Of a stretch of DNA of 64,000 bases, positions 1-9,458 are shown piece by piece; position 1 is the stretch's first letter; the number at the start of each line of letters is the position of its first letter. Source of the stretch: Balneolales bacterium ANBcel1 (GTDB taxonomy: Bacteria; Bacteroidota; Rhodothermia; Balneolales; Natronogracilivirgulaceae); contig JARULB010000001.1 in assembly GCA_029688905.1 (NCBI GenBank), positions 124,001 through 188,000 on the forward strand, in the 5' to 3' direction. Below the pieces are notes generated by a model. It ran no database searches. It was not told where the DNA came from and saw only the letters and a list, made by a program, of their open reading frames with translations. The position numbers were made by a program, and so were the translations under genes.

Positions 1-167
1 TCTCCGCGAAACCTGGCCCCTAGAAGGATACCATCGACTGCATTGAACCAGACATCCGGGGCCACACGAAGCTCATAGCCTTCGCCCGAGACAATCTGGG
101 CATGAGTTTGATGTGTTGTGACAACCGTCACAAACAGCATAAAAACGCAGAAAAAAAATAATTTCAT
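1..167 (-). CDS. N-terminus of an exported protein (partial)
   Basis: This gene starts at 167 on the minus strand and runs off the left edge, so only about 55 residues are visible. They begin with a lysine followed by a phenylalanine-rich hydrophobic stretch and a probable cleavage site near 'THAQ', a typical Sec signal peptide. The mature part reads 'VWFNAVDGILLGARF', which resembles the lead-in to an outer-membrane beta-barrel in FCB-group surface proteins. That likeness is a weak impression only. The function is not known from what is visible. An A-run of nine bases inside the signal peptide codon region (151-159) is a plausible slippage site. Confidence 0.6.
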   Translation of the reverse strand, partial: MKLFFFCVFMLFVTVVTTHQTHAQIVSGEGYELRVAPDVWFNAVDGILLGARFRG

Positions 168-463
168 CGGTTTCAATCTCGAATCTCTGATTATTGGGCC
201 AAGGTAAGCCGTAAGACCTACGTTACGAAATATCTTCCGTGCTTGCTTAAAAAATCTGACCTGGCTCTACCGGCAGCAGACATCTGTCAAATTGCCGCAA
301 ATCGCCCCTTCCCCGATGATTCGGCCATTTCAGATGATACCCGGTGAAAGGCAATGATCCAAAGTTCTTCGGGCCACTTTTAAAAAAAAATCGCATCTTG
401 TTTCCTACCCGATTGTTCAATCCGAAAATCGCCGGCAACACTCATTAGAACGTAGCCGGCCGG
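168..463. other. Intergenic region between divergent genes
   Basis: About 296 bases separate the exported protein on the minus strand from the DUF2914 gene on the plus strand. The stretch must hold both promoters. A short open frame on the minus strand (247-441) has no recognisable protein features. I see no clear hairpin, repeat or RNA gene. Confidence 0.4.
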
Positions 464-1177
464 GTGAACGTCAACAATTATCCGCCTATTATGAAACGAA
501 ACCGAAGTTTCTGTTTTGCCTTAGCCGGGCGGTGTCCGGTCAAGAGGAACGCCATCGTCCAAAGCGGTGCAGCACGCGACACAAATACATCCGGGAGATT
601 CTTCACCCCGGCTCAAGTGGCCTTAATACTGTTTTTTGCCTGGTTTGCGGGTGTTCCCGCTGTTCACGGCGCATCCCATGCAGCAGCCGGATCTGAAAGC
701 AGCCCTCCAAATACGATCGGGCAGTCCGGTTCTCTGCCGGAACGTGACGGTGCAGAGCCTGAGTATCGTGGTTTGGCTGACAGTTATGCAGTGGAAATAT
801 CCACAACTGCCGGACACCGGAGCTTTGCAGGTCAGCCCCCGGAAGAAAACCATTCCGACACACTGTTCATCCGAGATTTTCTGCTGGCAAGGGATGTCGT
901 GGAGAGAGAGCCGGTAGACACCCTGCAGTCTTACAACATGAGCGACGCAAGGGCCTGGTGTTTTGCGCGCATACACAACTCCGACTCCATGCAGGATGTC
1001 ACTTTTGAGTGGTATTACGAGGAGGAACTCTATTTTGAAATGAGCAGCAAAATCGGGTTGTCGCCCAACTGGCGTACCTACTCATCCGTCGGGCTGCAGC
1101 CGGGTTCATGGCGCGTCCTCATCAAAAACCGGGATGGGAGAGTTCTTGAAGAGATCCGTTTTATGGTCACCGGGTAG
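464..1177 (+). CDS. DUF2914-domain exported or anchored protein
   Basis: The 237-residue product has a hydrophobic segment at about residues 48-68 ('LILFFAWFAGVPAVHGA') that could be a signal peptide or anchor, then a low-complexity linker and a C-terminal domain from about residue 150. That domain has the DUF2914 pattern: 'WCFARIHNS', a tryptophan-tyrosine pair ('FEWYYE'), and a closing 'PGSWRVLIKN..GRVLEEIRF'. DUF2914 is a small beta-sandwich of unknown function, usually exported or attached to membrane proteins. The 47 residues before the hydrophobic segment are unusually long for a signal peptide, so translation may begin at the Met codon at 491 or further in. The gene stands alone between divergent and convergent neighbours. 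Confidence 0.6.
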   Translation: MNVNNYPPIMKRNRSFCFALAGRCPVKRNAIVQSGAARDTNTSGRFFTPAQVALILFFAWFAGVPAVHGASHAAAGSESSPPNTIGQSGSLPERDGAEPEYRGLADSYAVEISTTAGHRSFAGQPPEENHSDTLFIRDFLLARDVVEREPVDTLQSYNMSDARAWCFARIHNSDSMQDVTFEWYYEEELYFEMSSKIGLSPNWRTYSSVGLQPGSWRVLIKNRDGRVLEEIRFMVTG

Positions 1178-1252
1178 CAGTCGGTACGGCCGGCTTTTTG
1201 CGTGAATAATCCGGATTGAAAAGCGAGGCGCTCCGTTTTATGAAACCGTTTC

Positions 1253-2188
1253 CTAAATGTGTTTCCGGAAGTACTCGAGCGTGCGATCCAGTCCTACAGA
1301 CCGATCCACTTCGGGTTTCCATCCGATCACGTTCCAGGCTCGGCTGATATCCGGCTTTCTGACCAGGGGATCGCCTGCGGGCAGATCATGGTAGGTAATT
1401 GTGCTGGAGCTTCCGGTTCGGTCGATGATCGCGCGGGCAAGCTCAATCATGGTTATCTCATCGGGATTGCCGATATTCACGGGGTCGTGGAAATCCGACC
1501 GGCAAAGCCGAAACAGCCCTTCCACCAGGTCGTCGATATAGCAAAAGGACCGGGTCTGGGAGCCGTCCCCATAGACGGTAAGCGGTTCGCCCCGAAGCGC
1601 CTGCGTAATGAAGTTGGGCAGAACGCGGCCGTCATCCATCTGCATGAAGGGCCCGTACGTGTTGAAAATCCGGGCGATATATGTGGGGATTCCGTGGCTG
1701 CGATGGTAGGCCATGACCAAGGCCTCTCCAAAGCGTTTGGCCTCATCATACACACCGCGAAGGCCGACGGGATCGACGTTGCCCAGGTAGGATTCCTTCT
1801 GGGGATGCTCCTTCGGATCTCCGTAAACTTCACTGGTTGATGCCAGCAAAAACCGTGAGTTCTTGGCCCTGGCCAGGCCCAGAGCCTTGTGTGTACCCAG
1901 GGATCCGACCTTGAGGGTCTGAATCGGAAGCTCGAGATAATCCACCGGTGATGCGGGCGAGGCAAAATGGAGCACCAGATCGACCTTCCCGGGCACATAC
2001 AGAAATTCGGTTACATCATACTTGATAAACCGAAAGCGTTCATGGTCCAGAAAACGGGAGATGTTACCGGGATGGCCGGTGGAGAGATTGTCTATGCAGA
2101 TGACATCAAAACCCTCGTCCAGAAAGCGGGCGCACAGATGCGAGCCGATAAAACCGGCACCTCCGGTAATAACTACTCTCTCAGGCAT
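1253..2188 (-). CDS. UDP-glucuronate decarboxylase (UDP-xylose synthase), SDR family
   Basis: The product is an extended short-chain dehydrogenase with the N-terminal NAD site '[14 protein letters not shown]', the UXS-type segment '[11 protein letters not shown]', the 'TSEVYGDP' strand carrying the catalytic Thr/Ser, and the 'YDEAKR' active-site Tyr-Lys pair. These are signatures of UDP-glucuronate decarboxylase, which makes UDP-xylose in the cytoplasm. The C-terminal half has 'RIFNTYGP' and '[16 protein letters not shown]', as in the family. I chose the Met at 2188, which overlaps the upstream dehydrogenase by 8 bases; an upstream in-frame Met at 2209 would add seven residues with no family match. 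The gene follows UDP-glucose dehydrogenase directly, so the pair makes UDP-glucose to UDP-glucuronate to UDP-xylose, probably for surface polysaccharide. Confidence 0.88.
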   Translation of the reverse strand: MPERVVITGGAGFIGSHLCARFLDEGFDVICIDNLSTGHPGNISRFLDHERFRFIKYDVTEFLYVPGKVDLVLHFASPASPVDYLELPIQTLKVGSLGTHKALGLARAKNSRFLLASTSEVYGDPKEHPQKESYLGNVDPVGLRGVYDEAKRFGEALVMAYHRSHGIPTYIARIFNTYGPFMQMDDGRVLPNFITQALRGEPLTVYGDGSQTRSFCYIDDLVEGLFRLCRSDFHDPVNIGNPDEITMIELARAIIDRTGSSSTITYHDLPAGDPLVRKPDISRAWNVIGWKPEVDRSVGLDRTLEYFRKHI

Positions 2189-3527
2189 TTGCGGTTTTCC
2201 GGTTAACATTCACGGCATTGCGTCCGACACTGAAGTAGGTGATATTGAGATCCGACATGCGGTCCAGGTCGTAGAGGTTGCGGCCGTCGAAAATGACCGG
2301 CTGTTTCATCAACTTCAGGAAATTGTCGAAATCAGGCCGGCGGAACTCATTCCATTCGGTGCATATGATGAGGGCGTCAACATCCATCAATGCTTCCTGC
2401 TGATTATTCACATAGTCGATTTGTGAGCTGACCTCCTCCCCAACGGCAGCGGGGAAGGTTTTCCGGGCTTCTGGATCGTACGCTTTCACATGGGCTCCCA
2501 TGGCGATCAGTGCCTGGATGATATAGATGGCGGGCGCTTCGCGTACATCATCGGTTTCGGGCTTGAAGGTCAGGCCCCACACTCCGAAGGTTCGCCCTTC
2601 AATACGATCGCCGAAGTAGGCTTTGATTTTTTCGACGATGGACAACTTCTGCTTGTCATTCACCTCCTTGACGGCCTCAAGCAGCCGGAAGTCGTAGTCG
2701 TTCTGCCCGGCGGTATAGTGGAGCGCCTGGACATCTTTCGGGAAGCAGCTTCCGCCAAATCCGATCCCCGCAAACAGAAATCGTTTGCCGATCCGGGAGT
2801 CGGTTCCGATACCGCGCCGCACATGATCCACATTGGCACCGACCCGCTCACAAAGATTGGCAATTTCATTCATGAAAGTGATTTTTGTTGCCAGAAAGCC
2901 ATTGGCCGCGTATTTGGTCATTTCCGCGCTGCGCTCGTCCATTATGATGATCGGATTGCCGCTTCGCACAAAGGGTTCATACAACTCTCTCATAACTTGA
3001 GCTGCCTTTTCGCTCGATGTGCCGATTACCACCCGTTCCGGTTTCTGGAAGTCGGCTACCGCCGCTCCCTCCCTCAAAAACTCCGGATTTGAAACCACGT
3101 CAAACGGCACCTTTGCCCGCGCTTCAACAGCCATTCTGACCTTGTCGGCCGTACCGACCGGAACCGTGCTTTTATTGACAATAATCTTGTATCCGTCAAT
3201 CAGCTCACCAAGCTTTTCCGCTACGCTGATGACCGCGCCAAGGTCCGCCTGCCCATTGGCGCCCGGAGGAGTCGGAAGACACATAAACAGGATGTCTGAG
3301 GAGCGGACGGCCTCAGCAAGATCATCCGTAAACGTCATTCGTTTTTCACGAATGGCCCGGTTGAACATGGTGTCCAGGCCGGGTTCGTAAATGGGGACCT
3401 TGCCCTCTTTCAGTGTTTTGAGCTTTTCGGGGTTGTTATCCACACAGATAACATTGTTTCCCGAATCAGCAAAACAGGTACCTGTAACCAACCCTACATA
3501 TCCGGTTCCGATGACGGCAATTTTCAT
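2181..3527 (-). CDS. ugd: UDP-glucose 6-dehydrogenase
   Basis: This 448-residue cytoplasmic enzyme oxidises UDP-glucose twice with NAD+ to UDP-glucuronate. It begins with the dinucleotide site '[18 protein letters not shown]'. The middle holds the '[14 protein letters not shown]' segment, the '[20 protein letters not shown]' helix with the catalytic lysine, and '[10 protein letters not shown]' with the catalytic cysteine. The C-terminal UDP-binding domain carries '[15 protein letters not shown]' and 'NEFRRPDF'. Length and domain order are normal for the family. Its stop overlaps the start of the UDP-glucuronate decarboxylase gene, so the two are very likely cotranscribed and translationally coupled. 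greA lies 93 bases upstream on the same strand and may or may not share the transcript. Confidence 0.95.
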   Translation of the reverse strand: MKIAVIGTGYVGLVTGTCFADSGNNVICVDNNPEKLKTLKEGKVPIYEPGLDTMFNRAIREKRMTFTDDLAEAVRSSDILFMCLPTPPGANGQADLGAVISVAEKLGELIDGYKIIVNKSTVPVGTADKVRMAVEARAKVPFDVVSNPEFLREGAAVADFQKPERVVIGTSSEKAAQVMRELYEPFVRSGNPIIIMDERSAEMTKYAANGFLATKITFMNEIANLCERVGANVDHVRRGIGTDSRIGKRFLFAGIGFGGSCFPKDVQALHYTAGQNDYDFRLLEAVKEVNDKQKLSIVEKIKAYFGDRIEGRTFGVWGLTFKPETDDVREAPAIYIIQALIAMGAHVKAYDPEARKTFPAAVGEEVSSQIDYVNNQQEALMDVDALIICTEWNEFRRPDFDNFLKLMKQPVIFDGRNLYDLDRMSDLNITYFSVGRNAVNVNRKTANA

Positions 3528-3620
3528 AGCATATCACTTTTTGTATTCTGGTTCCGTGTTCTCCCGGTCACCGGTGAACACACTCATGATGAATTTTTGC
3601 AAGTTACAAAATCCAGAATC

Positions 3621-4094
3621 TCAGTGACGTTCAATTTTCTTAATCTCCAGCTCCAGAGCACCCGCCGGAACTTTCACCTTAACCGTCTCCCCCACCGAAT
3701 GCCCCATCAACGCTTTCCCGATCGGGGAGTCCACCGAGATCTTCCCCTGATCAAAGTCCGCTTCGTCCTTGGAGACGAGGGTGTAATTCATCTCTTTGCC
3801 CGTTTTTTTGTTGAGGATGGTGACTGTGGACAGAACGTACACTTTGGAGTTGTCCATGTTGCTGTCGTCCAGTACGCGTGAATTGGCCATGATCTGCTCC
3901 AGCTCCGAAATGCGGGCTTCCATCTTGCCCTGGGCTTCCTTGGCGGCATCATACTCGGCGTTTTCGCTCAGGTCACCGTGGGAGCGCGCTTCATCGATCT
4001 GCTGTGCAATTTCCTTGCGTCCCCTGGTCACAAGATCACGCAATTCCTTTTTGAGCTTGTCATAGCCTTCCGGGGACAAATAATTGATTTTCAC
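3621..4094 (-). CDS. greA: Transcription elongation factor GreA
   Basis: The 157-residue protein has the GreA layout: an N-terminal antiparallel coiled coil (about residues 1-75) that enters the RNA polymerase secondary channel, and a C-terminal FKBP-like domain. The coiled-coil tip reads 'GDLSENAEYDAAKE', carrying the acidic residues that stimulate cleavage of backtracked RNA. The C-terminal domain has 'VDSPIGKALMGHSVGETV', the family hallmark. GreA rescues stalled polymerase by promoting transcript cleavage. A terminator-like hairpin lies 52 bases upstream of the start codon in what should be its own leader, suggesting attenuation. Ugd follows downstream on the same strand. Confidence 0.96.
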   Translation of the reverse strand: MKINYLSPEGYDKLKKELRDLVTRGRKEIAQQIDEARSHGDLSENAEYDAAKEAQGKMEARISELEQIMANSRVLDDSNMDNSKVYVLSTVTILNKKTGKEMNYTLVSKDEADFDQGKISVDSPIGKALMGHSVGETVKVKVPAGALELEIKKIERH

Positions 4095-4145
4095 GATATT
4101 CTCACTTTCGGTTGATGGTTCTGGTACTAAAGAGGTTTCTGTAAT

Positions 4146-4189
4146 AAAAAAAGACCCGCGACATCGTACGGTGACAGATGCAACGGGTC
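4146..4189 (-). terminator. Terminator-like hairpin in the greA leader
   Basis: Read on the minus strand, GACCCG (4189-4184) pairs with CGGGTC (4158-4153). An inner helix of GCATC with GATGT adds to it, and seven T residues follow (4152-4146). This is a classical intrinsic terminator. It sits upstream of greA and downstream of nothing else on that strand, since the next gene on the right is divergent. It therefore probably ends short leader RNAs or attenuates greA. No T-run follows on the plus strand. Confidence 0.65.
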
Positions 4190-4280
4190 GTTAAAAAACG
4201 TATTTTCGATTCGGGCAGTTTCCCTTGATGCCCTGTAAATCTCAATAATAGCATAATTTACTTAAAAATTAAAATCTCGC

Positions 4281-4838
4281 ATGGAGATGAGCGGTATACG
4301 CCGTACGGTTCGAAAAAAGACCACAAAGGAGATTTTTGAAACAAACCGGAGCCGCACGCCACCTCCATTGATGTCCGGACTGGTATTGTGGCTTCACAAC
4401 ATCCGGAGCCTGCATAATGTGGGATCAGCTTTTCGCACCGCCGACGCATTTGGAATCCGGAGCCTGTTTCTCTCCGGCTACACCCCGTATCCACCCCGTC
4501 CGGAAATCACCAAAACGGCCCTGGGGGCAGAAGAAAATGTTCGATGGGAGCATTCGGCAGACCCCGGCGTTCCTCTGGAATGGTGCCGGCGAAACGGCTA
4601 CACACTGGCCGGACTGGAACAGACCGATCACAGCACATTGCTTCCCGAATACCGGGACGGTGGCCGGGACAAGTTGTGCCTTTTGTTTGGAAATGAAGTA
4701 ACGGGAATCGAGCCCGATCTCCTTGAAAAATGTGATGTTCTGCTCGAAATCCCTCAGTACGGAGAGAAGCACTCGTTCAACATCTCTGTAAGCGTTGGCA
4801 TCACCCTCTATCATTTTCTTTCCACACACTTGCCTTGA
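4281..4838 (+). CDS. TrmH/SpoU-family RNA 2'-O-methyltransferase
   Basis: The 185-residue protein is a minimal SPOUT methyltransferase. Motif 1 is 'NIRSLHNVGSAFRTADAFG' (about residues 40-58), with the catalytic Arg. Motif 2 is 'LLFGNEVTGI', and motif 3 is 'IPQYGEKHSFNISVSVGI', which forms the knotted S-adenosylmethionine pocket. The family methylates ribose 2'-OH in tRNA or rRNA. The exact RNA target cannot be read from the sequence; the short length fits single-domain TrmH-like proteins rather than RlmB. Motif 3 has Phe-Asn-Ile where many members have Leu-Asn-Val. It is divergent from greA and is followed 42 bases later by the amidase gene. Confidence 0.88.
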   Translation: MEMSGIRRTVRKKTTKEIFETNRSRTPPPLMSGLVLWLHNIRSLHNVGSAFRTADAFGIRSLFLSGYTPYPPRPEITKTALGAEENVRWEHSADPGVPLEWCRRNGYTLAGLEQTDHSTLLPEYRDGGRDKLCLLFGNEVTGIEPDLLEKCDVLLEIPQYGEKHSFNISVSVGITLYHFLSTHLP

Positions 4839-4880
4839 TAGCGGAATCTGCCGTATTTTTATTGAAAACCCGAATTTTCA

Positions 4881-6236
4881 ATGCGGTTATTTTCAGGCAA
4901 ACCGGTATCCGGCGTCAAAGCCCGGTCACCCGGCCGGATCAATTCCTCCCCCCTTCTGTTACCGGCACTACTTGTGCTCACCGCATTGCTGTCTGCGCCA
5001 TCCCCCGGGCTTGCGGCTCCTCCTCTCGAAAAAGTATCTACCGTTGAGCGCTCCGACGGACTCGGATACGTTGTCCGGTTTCACCTGTCCAGCCGCCCGG
5101 ACTCATTCCATATCTGGCAGCCCAATCCAAAGCTTATCCAGCTGGCCCTCTACAAGGACGGAATCTCTTCGGAGCATATCATCACCGAAAATAATAACGG
5201 CGGCACATTCGACAGCTTTTTTTTCCAGGACATACAGGGAGGCATCGGTGCCGATATCTACCTGTATGAGGGGATTTACATGATTGCCGACGCGTACCTG
5301 GACGCAAACCGCCAGGACTTGCTTGTCGGCCTGACAGAAGCATCGCCCTACGACCTGGAGGTTCTGACCGACGGACTGTACCCTATTTTCTGGGATGACC
5401 TTCTTGATGATGTCGACACCACCCCCGATCTCGCCCTCAACACCTGGAGCGAACCGGATGCCGGATCATCACCTGCCGATCCGATGGGAGACATCACCTT
5501 TACACCGGAAATGGCGGGGCCGTTTCTGCAACTCAACAGAATTGTCATAGATCCGGGGCATGGTGGACGCGATCCCGGTGCGATCGGCCATCGGGGAACC
5601 TATGAGAAAGATGTGGCATTGGCCGTTGCCCTCAAACTCGGGGAGTATATCGAACAGTACCTCCCCGAGATAGAAGTAGTTTACACCCGGAAAGACGACC
5701 GCTTTATTCCACTCCAGGAGCGTGGGCAAATTGCCAACCGGGCGGAGGCCGACCTGTTTGTCTCCATCCACGCCAATGGAAACCAGAACCGCCACGCGCA
5801 CGGAACCGAGATCTATTTTCTGGGAATGCATCGCAGCCAGGCCGCATTCGAGGTGATGAAAAAGGAAAACAGCGCTATCCGCTTTGAACAGGAGGAGGAG
5901 CGGTCCGAAGAGCTAACCCCCGAGCAGCTTGCAGTCTATGAACTCTCCAACATAGGTTTTATGGCCAGCAGTGAAATGCTTGCCGGTAAAATGGACCGGC
6001 AGTTCTCAGAACGGGCCATGCGCCGCTCGCGAGGGGTCAGGCAGGCCGGTTTTATTGTGCTCTACCACGCATCCATGCCGGCGGTGCTTGTAGAGTTGGG
6101 TTATATCACCAATCCCCAGGAAGAGCAGTTCCTTGTCAGTGATTACGGGCAGAGCATCATGGCCTCCGCCATATTTCGTTCCATTAGAGATTACAAAGAA
6201 CGGCTCGAACGGAGCCGAAACCGGGAAAGCCGGTAA
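4881..6236 (+). CDS. N-acetylmuramoyl-L-alanine amidase (Amidase_3), exported
   Basis: This 451-residue enzyme cleaves the bond between MurNAc and L-Ala in peptidoglycan and acts in the periplasm. A signal peptide is visible ('LLLPALLVLTALLSAPSPGLAAP', residues about 24-46). An AMIN-like beta domain follows (about 48-190). The catalytic domain starts near residue 216 with 'RIVIDPGHGGRDPGAIG', carrying zinc His; the zinc Glu is in 'GTYEKDVALAVA'; the second zinc His is in 'FVSIHANGN'. The catalytic Glu is in 'AVLVELGYITNPQEE'. Between the last two a 60-residue insert rich in Glu ('RFEQEEERSEELTPEQ') probably forms the autoinhibitory helix seen in AmiC-type enzymes. Family members in Bacteroidota-like bacteria usually serve daughter-cell separation; that role is inferred. 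Confidence 0.92.
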   Translation: MRLFSGKPVSGVKARSPGRINSSPLLLPALLVLTALLSAPSPGLAAPPLEKVSTVERSDGLGYVVRFHLSSRPDSFHIWQPNPKLIQLALYKDGISSEHIITENNNGGTFDSFFFQDIQGGIGADIYLYEGIYMIADAYLDANRQDLLVGLTEASPYDLEVLTDGLYPIFWDDLLDDVDTTPDLALNTWSEPDAGSSPADPMGDITFTPEMAGPFLQLNRIVIDPGHGGRDPGAIGHRGTYEKDVALAVALKLGEYIEQYLPEIEVVYTRKDDRFIPLQERGQIANRAEADLFVSIHANGNQNRHAHGTEIYFLGMHRSQAAFEVMKKENSAIRFEQEEERSEELTPEQLAVYELSNIGFMASSEMLAGKMDRQFSERAMRRSRGVRQAGFIVLYHASMPAVLVELGYITNPQEEQFLVSDYGQSIMASAIFRSIRDYKERLERSRNRESR

Positions 6237-6270
6237 CCGGCGTTCACACGTATCGAAAACCAGGTATCAC

Positions 6271-6891
6271 ATGGAAAAACCCCTGATTATCGGAGTTGCA
6301 GGAGGAAGCGGTTCCGGCAAGACCACCGTTATCAGCCATATTGTCCGTCAGATCGGCGAAGACAGCCTCTCTCTTATTGCTCACGATGCCTATTACAGAG
6401 ACCTGAAGCACCTCTCTTTCGAAGAGCGCTCAAAACAGAACTTCGACCATCCCGCTTCTCTGGAAACCGAATTGCTGACCCGGCACATCAAGGCTCTCTG
6501 CTCGGGATACAGCATTGACTGCCCGATCTACGACTTCACCAATCATATCCGGAAAGAGGAAGTCCTGACCATCACCCCGAAAAAAATCATTTTGGTTGAC
6601 GGCATCCTGATTTTTTATGAACAGGACCTCCGCAATCTGATGAATATCAAGCTGTTTGTAGATACCGACGACGATGTCCGGCTTCTGCGCCGCCTGAGAC
6701 GCGATATCTGCGAACGCGGACGCTCGATCGAGGGGGTGCTGGATCAGTACGAACGGCACGTGCGCCCGATGCACCTGGAATTTGTGGAACCTACCAAGAG
6801 ATACGCCGACATTATTATTCCCCACGGCGGAGAAAACCAGATAGCCCTGGAAATGGTCAATGCCCTGATCAGTGAAAAGATTCGGCAGTAG
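6271..6891 (+). CDS. udk: Uridine kinase
   Basis: The 206-residue P-loop kinase phosphorylates uridine and cytidine in pyrimidine salvage. The Walker A site is 'GVAGGSGSGKTT' at residues 6-17. Downstream are 'AHDAYYRDL', 'NFDHPASLETEL' and 'CPIYDFTNHIR', which bind the nucleoside, and 'ILVDGILIFYEQDLRNLM', the Walker-B-like strand. The lid 'RRLRRDICERGRSIEGVLDQY' is also present. I started at Met 6271 because the family begins a few residues before the P-loop; the longer open frame begins inside the amidase gene and is not supported. It lies 34 bases after the amidase stop on the same strand. Confidence 0.93.
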   Translation: MEKPLIIGVAGGSGSGKTTVISHIVRQIGEDSLSLIAHDAYYRDLKHLSFEERSKQNFDHPASLETELLTRHIKALCSGYSIDCPIYDFTNHIRKEEVLTITPKKIILVDGILIFYEQDLRNLMNIKLFVDTDDDVRLLRRLRRDICERGRSIEGVLDQYERHVRPMHLEFVEPTKRYADIIIPHGGENQIALEMVNALISEKIRQ

Positions 6892-7267
6892 GACCAGCCT
6901 GAGAGCCGTTTTTCCCAAGTGCCGGTTTCCCTGACCGACCGTGACAGAATCCCGCTGTACACGTATCTCACCCGGGTATGGCGAACCGCCGGTACTGCAT
7001 CTGTGCTGCAGCCCTGCAACAATCGAGCGCAACTCACCCCGAAAGCGGTTTTATCGGTACCGTTTTTCTGAAAAAATATTAGAAAAAATTTAAGAACAAG
7101 AGAGTTTTATGCGATAACTACGACATGGAGACCAGATTGCAACTACAATCACAAAATCTTGTTTCAGACGGAAGCTAATTTCAACTCACCCGGCTTACAT
7201 CGATTCCGTGTAAACCGGCTGATTCAAAACGTCTGCCAAACCGGGCAACCTCGAAATCCGATCCAAA
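6892..7267 (+). other. Intergenic region upstream of the chemoreceptor gene
   Basis: This 376-base stretch follows uridine kinase. It holds a weak terminator-like hairpin near 7042-7067 and then an AT-rich part (7066-7180) that probably carries the chemoreceptor promoter. No open frame with protein character and no RNA gene are visible. Confidence 0.4.
7042..7067 (+). terminator. Weak candidate terminator after udk
   Basis: AAAGCGGT (7042-7049) can pair with ACCGTTTT (7059-7066) with one G-T pair around a nine-base loop, and the right arm merges into a short T-run. The stem is short and AT-rich at its base, so the call is tentative. Confidence 0.35.
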
Positions 7268-9355
7268 ATGAGTTTCTTAAAAAACATATTCCGACGAGAT
7301 AACACATTCTCAGCCGGTAGTTCCGCAAATGGCTGGACTGTGGGCAAGAAAATTCTGGCATCGTCTCTGGGCGTGGCCGGTATTACATTGGTACTCGGCA
7401 TTCTGGCTATTGTCGCCCTGCGAACCATAGACGGTTTCTCAAACCGGCTGATCAACGTCAATATCGCAGAGTGGGCTCTTGTACAGGAAGTTGAGGATAA
7501 TATTACGGATGCGGGCCTTTACATGCTGGATTACCAGTACAGCTACAACCCCGAGAGTTGGGAGCAGGCGCACGAGCAGATTCTCGCCGCCCGCGAACGC
7601 TTTACCGAAACCCTTGCCCTTGCCGAGGCCAATAACGACCGCCAGCTTGTCAACCACCTGCAAACCATGGAGAGGGCCCTTGATGAATATGAAGGGGCCA
7701 TGGAAAACACCCTGAGTGCCGGGCAAAACCTCTCCAATTACCGCAACATGGTGGATGCCTCTTTTGATGATTTCGTAGAGAGCATGGAAGACTTCATCTT
7801 TACCCAGCGGGATGCCCTGAGCGGCCAGTTTGGATCGGCCGGACGCCAGGAGCTCCAAAGTCAGCTCCGCCAGCTTACCGACGGTGACGACATTCTCGGA
7901 AAACTGAAAGTACTTAACAAGGATCTCTGGCAGGCGGAAGCGGTTAATGACCAGGAGTCGCTTTTTGCCCTGCAAAGCGAGTTCAATAACCTGCGAAATG
8001 ACATGGGGGCACTGACCTCCCGTGCCACTGGCGGACTGGCTCAGACCTTCCTCAGCATAGCCATGGCCACACTCAATGACAATGTGGAAATCATCCGCGC
8101 GATGATCGAAGCCCGAGAGGCATTCAATACGGCGGAAAGTCGCCGCATGACCGCATATGCGGACATCCAGGAGTACACCAACCTTTTGGAAGAAGAAGCG
8201 CAGCAAGCCGTTTTTGCCCAGGGTTCGCGAACCCGGAACACCGTAACCCTGTTCAGCTGGATTCTTGGAATCGGAGTACTTGTCTGTGTCGGCGGCGCCT
8301 TTATTGTCGGGATGGTGACCAGCCGGTCGGTAAACAGCACTTTGCGAAGAATCATAGATGGTTTGAACAGCGGCTCGGAACAGGTCAACTCCTCCGCCAT
8401 CCAGCTCTCAAGCTCCAGTCAGGAACTTTCAGAAAGCGCCAGCCAGCAGGCGGCCAGTTTGCAGGAGACCTCATCTTCGCTTGAGCAGATCCTGGCCCAA
8501 ACCAAGCAGACCAGTGAAAATGCCGGTCAGGCTGAAAAAGCCATGAGTCAGTCAGAACAAATCGTTAATCGCGGTGTTGACGTTATGAAGCGGATGTCCG
8601 ACGCCATGGCCGAAATCCAGAACTCTTCCGAGGAGACCTCCAAGATTATCAAGACCATCGACAACATCGCCTTTCAGACCAATCTGCTGGCATTGAACGC
8701 CGCTGTGGAAGCGGCCCGGGCCGGTGAGGCCGGCAAGGGGTTTGCCGTGGTGGCCGAGGAGGTTCGTAATCTTGCCCAGCGAAGTGCGGAAGCTGCACGT
8801 AGTACGGCCGAGCTCATCGAAAAGTCCCAGACGAATACCGAACGGGGTGTCTCCCTCTCCAAGGAGGTATCGGATGACCTTCAGGAAGTCAGAGACAGTG
8901 CCATGAACGTCAGCACACTGGTGGTAGAGATCTCCGCGGCCGCCCGTGAGCAGACCAGCGGCATTTCCGAACTGAACTCGGTGATGTCTGAAATGGACAA
9001 AGTGGTGCAGCGGAACGCATCGGGTTCCGAAGAGTCGGCCAGCTCCGCCGAAGAGCTGACCTCACAAGCTGCCGAGCTTAAGAGAATGGTGGAGGATCTG
9101 GTGAAAATCGTGGGTGGCGGAGCCGGAGCAGGTTCCCTGGCCGGTTTTACCGATACAGACGATGATTATGACCACGATGAAGAATACGAAGCGAGTGATC
9201 CTCAAAGCCATATGGCGCATGAATACGATTCCAACGGACATGGCAACGGCCAGAGCAACGGGCATGATTCCCGGAAAGCCCAGCCCGCCCGCAAGGCAAA
9301 ACAGAGTCACGAAGAGCTGATCCCGTTCGAGGAAGACGATTACGACGACTTTTGA
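7268..9355 (+). CDS. Methyl-accepting chemotaxis protein (orphan)
   Basis: The 695-residue chemoreceptor has a first membrane helix at about residues 29-55, an all-helical periplasmic sensor of about 270 residues (long four-helix or HBM type, rich in Glu/Gln), and a second membrane helix near 325-350 ('[20 protein letters not shown]'). A cytoplasmic signalling hairpin follows, with the conserved tip '[20 protein letters not shown]'. I do not see a distinct HAMP domain: after the second helix the sequence passes straight into '[20 protein letters not shown]' and the adaptation helix. The last 70 residues are a linker rich in Asp, His, Asn and Gly, ending '[14 protein letters not shown]'. No CheA, CheW, CheR or CheB genes are nearby. 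The ligand is unknown. Confidence 0.92.
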   Translation: MSFLKNIFRRDNTFSAGSSANGWTVGKKILASSLGVAGITLVLGILAIVALRTIDGFSNRLINVNIAEWALVQEVEDNITDAGLYMLDYQYSYNPESWEQAHEQILAARERFTETLALAEANNDRQLVNHLQTMERALDEYEGAMENTLSAGQNLSNYRNMVDASFDDFVESMEDFIFTQRDALSGQFGSAGRQELQSQLRQLTDGDDILGKLKVLNKDLWQAEAVNDQESLFALQSEFNNLRNDMGALTSRATGGLAQTFLSIAMATLNDNVEIIRAMIEAREAFNTAESRRMTAYADIQEYTNLLEEEAQQAVFAQGSRTRNTVTLFSWILGIGVLVCVGGAFIVGMVTSRSVNSTLRRIIDGLNSGSEQVNSSAIQLSSSSQELSESASQQAASLQETSSSLEQILAQTKQTSENAGQAEKAMSQSEQIVNRGVDVMKRMSDAMAEIQNSSEETSKIIKTIDNIAFQTNLLALNAAVEAARAGEAGKGFAVVAEEVRNLAQRSAEAARSTAELIEKSQTNTERGVSLSKEVSDDLQEVRDSAMNVSTLVVEISAAAREQTSGISELNSVMSEMDKVVQRNASGSEESASSAEELTSQAAELKRMVEDLVKIVGGGAGAGSLAGFTDTDDDYDHDEEYEASDPQSHMAHEYDSNGHGNGQSNGHDSRKAQPARKAKQSHEELIPFEEDDYDDF

Positions 9356-9458
9356 CAGGCTGCGGAAACCGTCAATGCCCTTTCCGTTTATTGATCATTA
9401 ACCAACCGGAACTGATCCTATTCACCAACACAACGATTAATTTTAAAAAACACTCTCT

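Noticed and set aside
247-441. 64-residue open frame on the minus strand
   Set aside because: No start context, no recognisable domain, and composition unlike the neighbouring proteins.
4281-4320. Possible tRNA gene near the TrmH-type gene
   Set aside because: No acceptor-stem pairing or T-loop GTTCGA motif is present.
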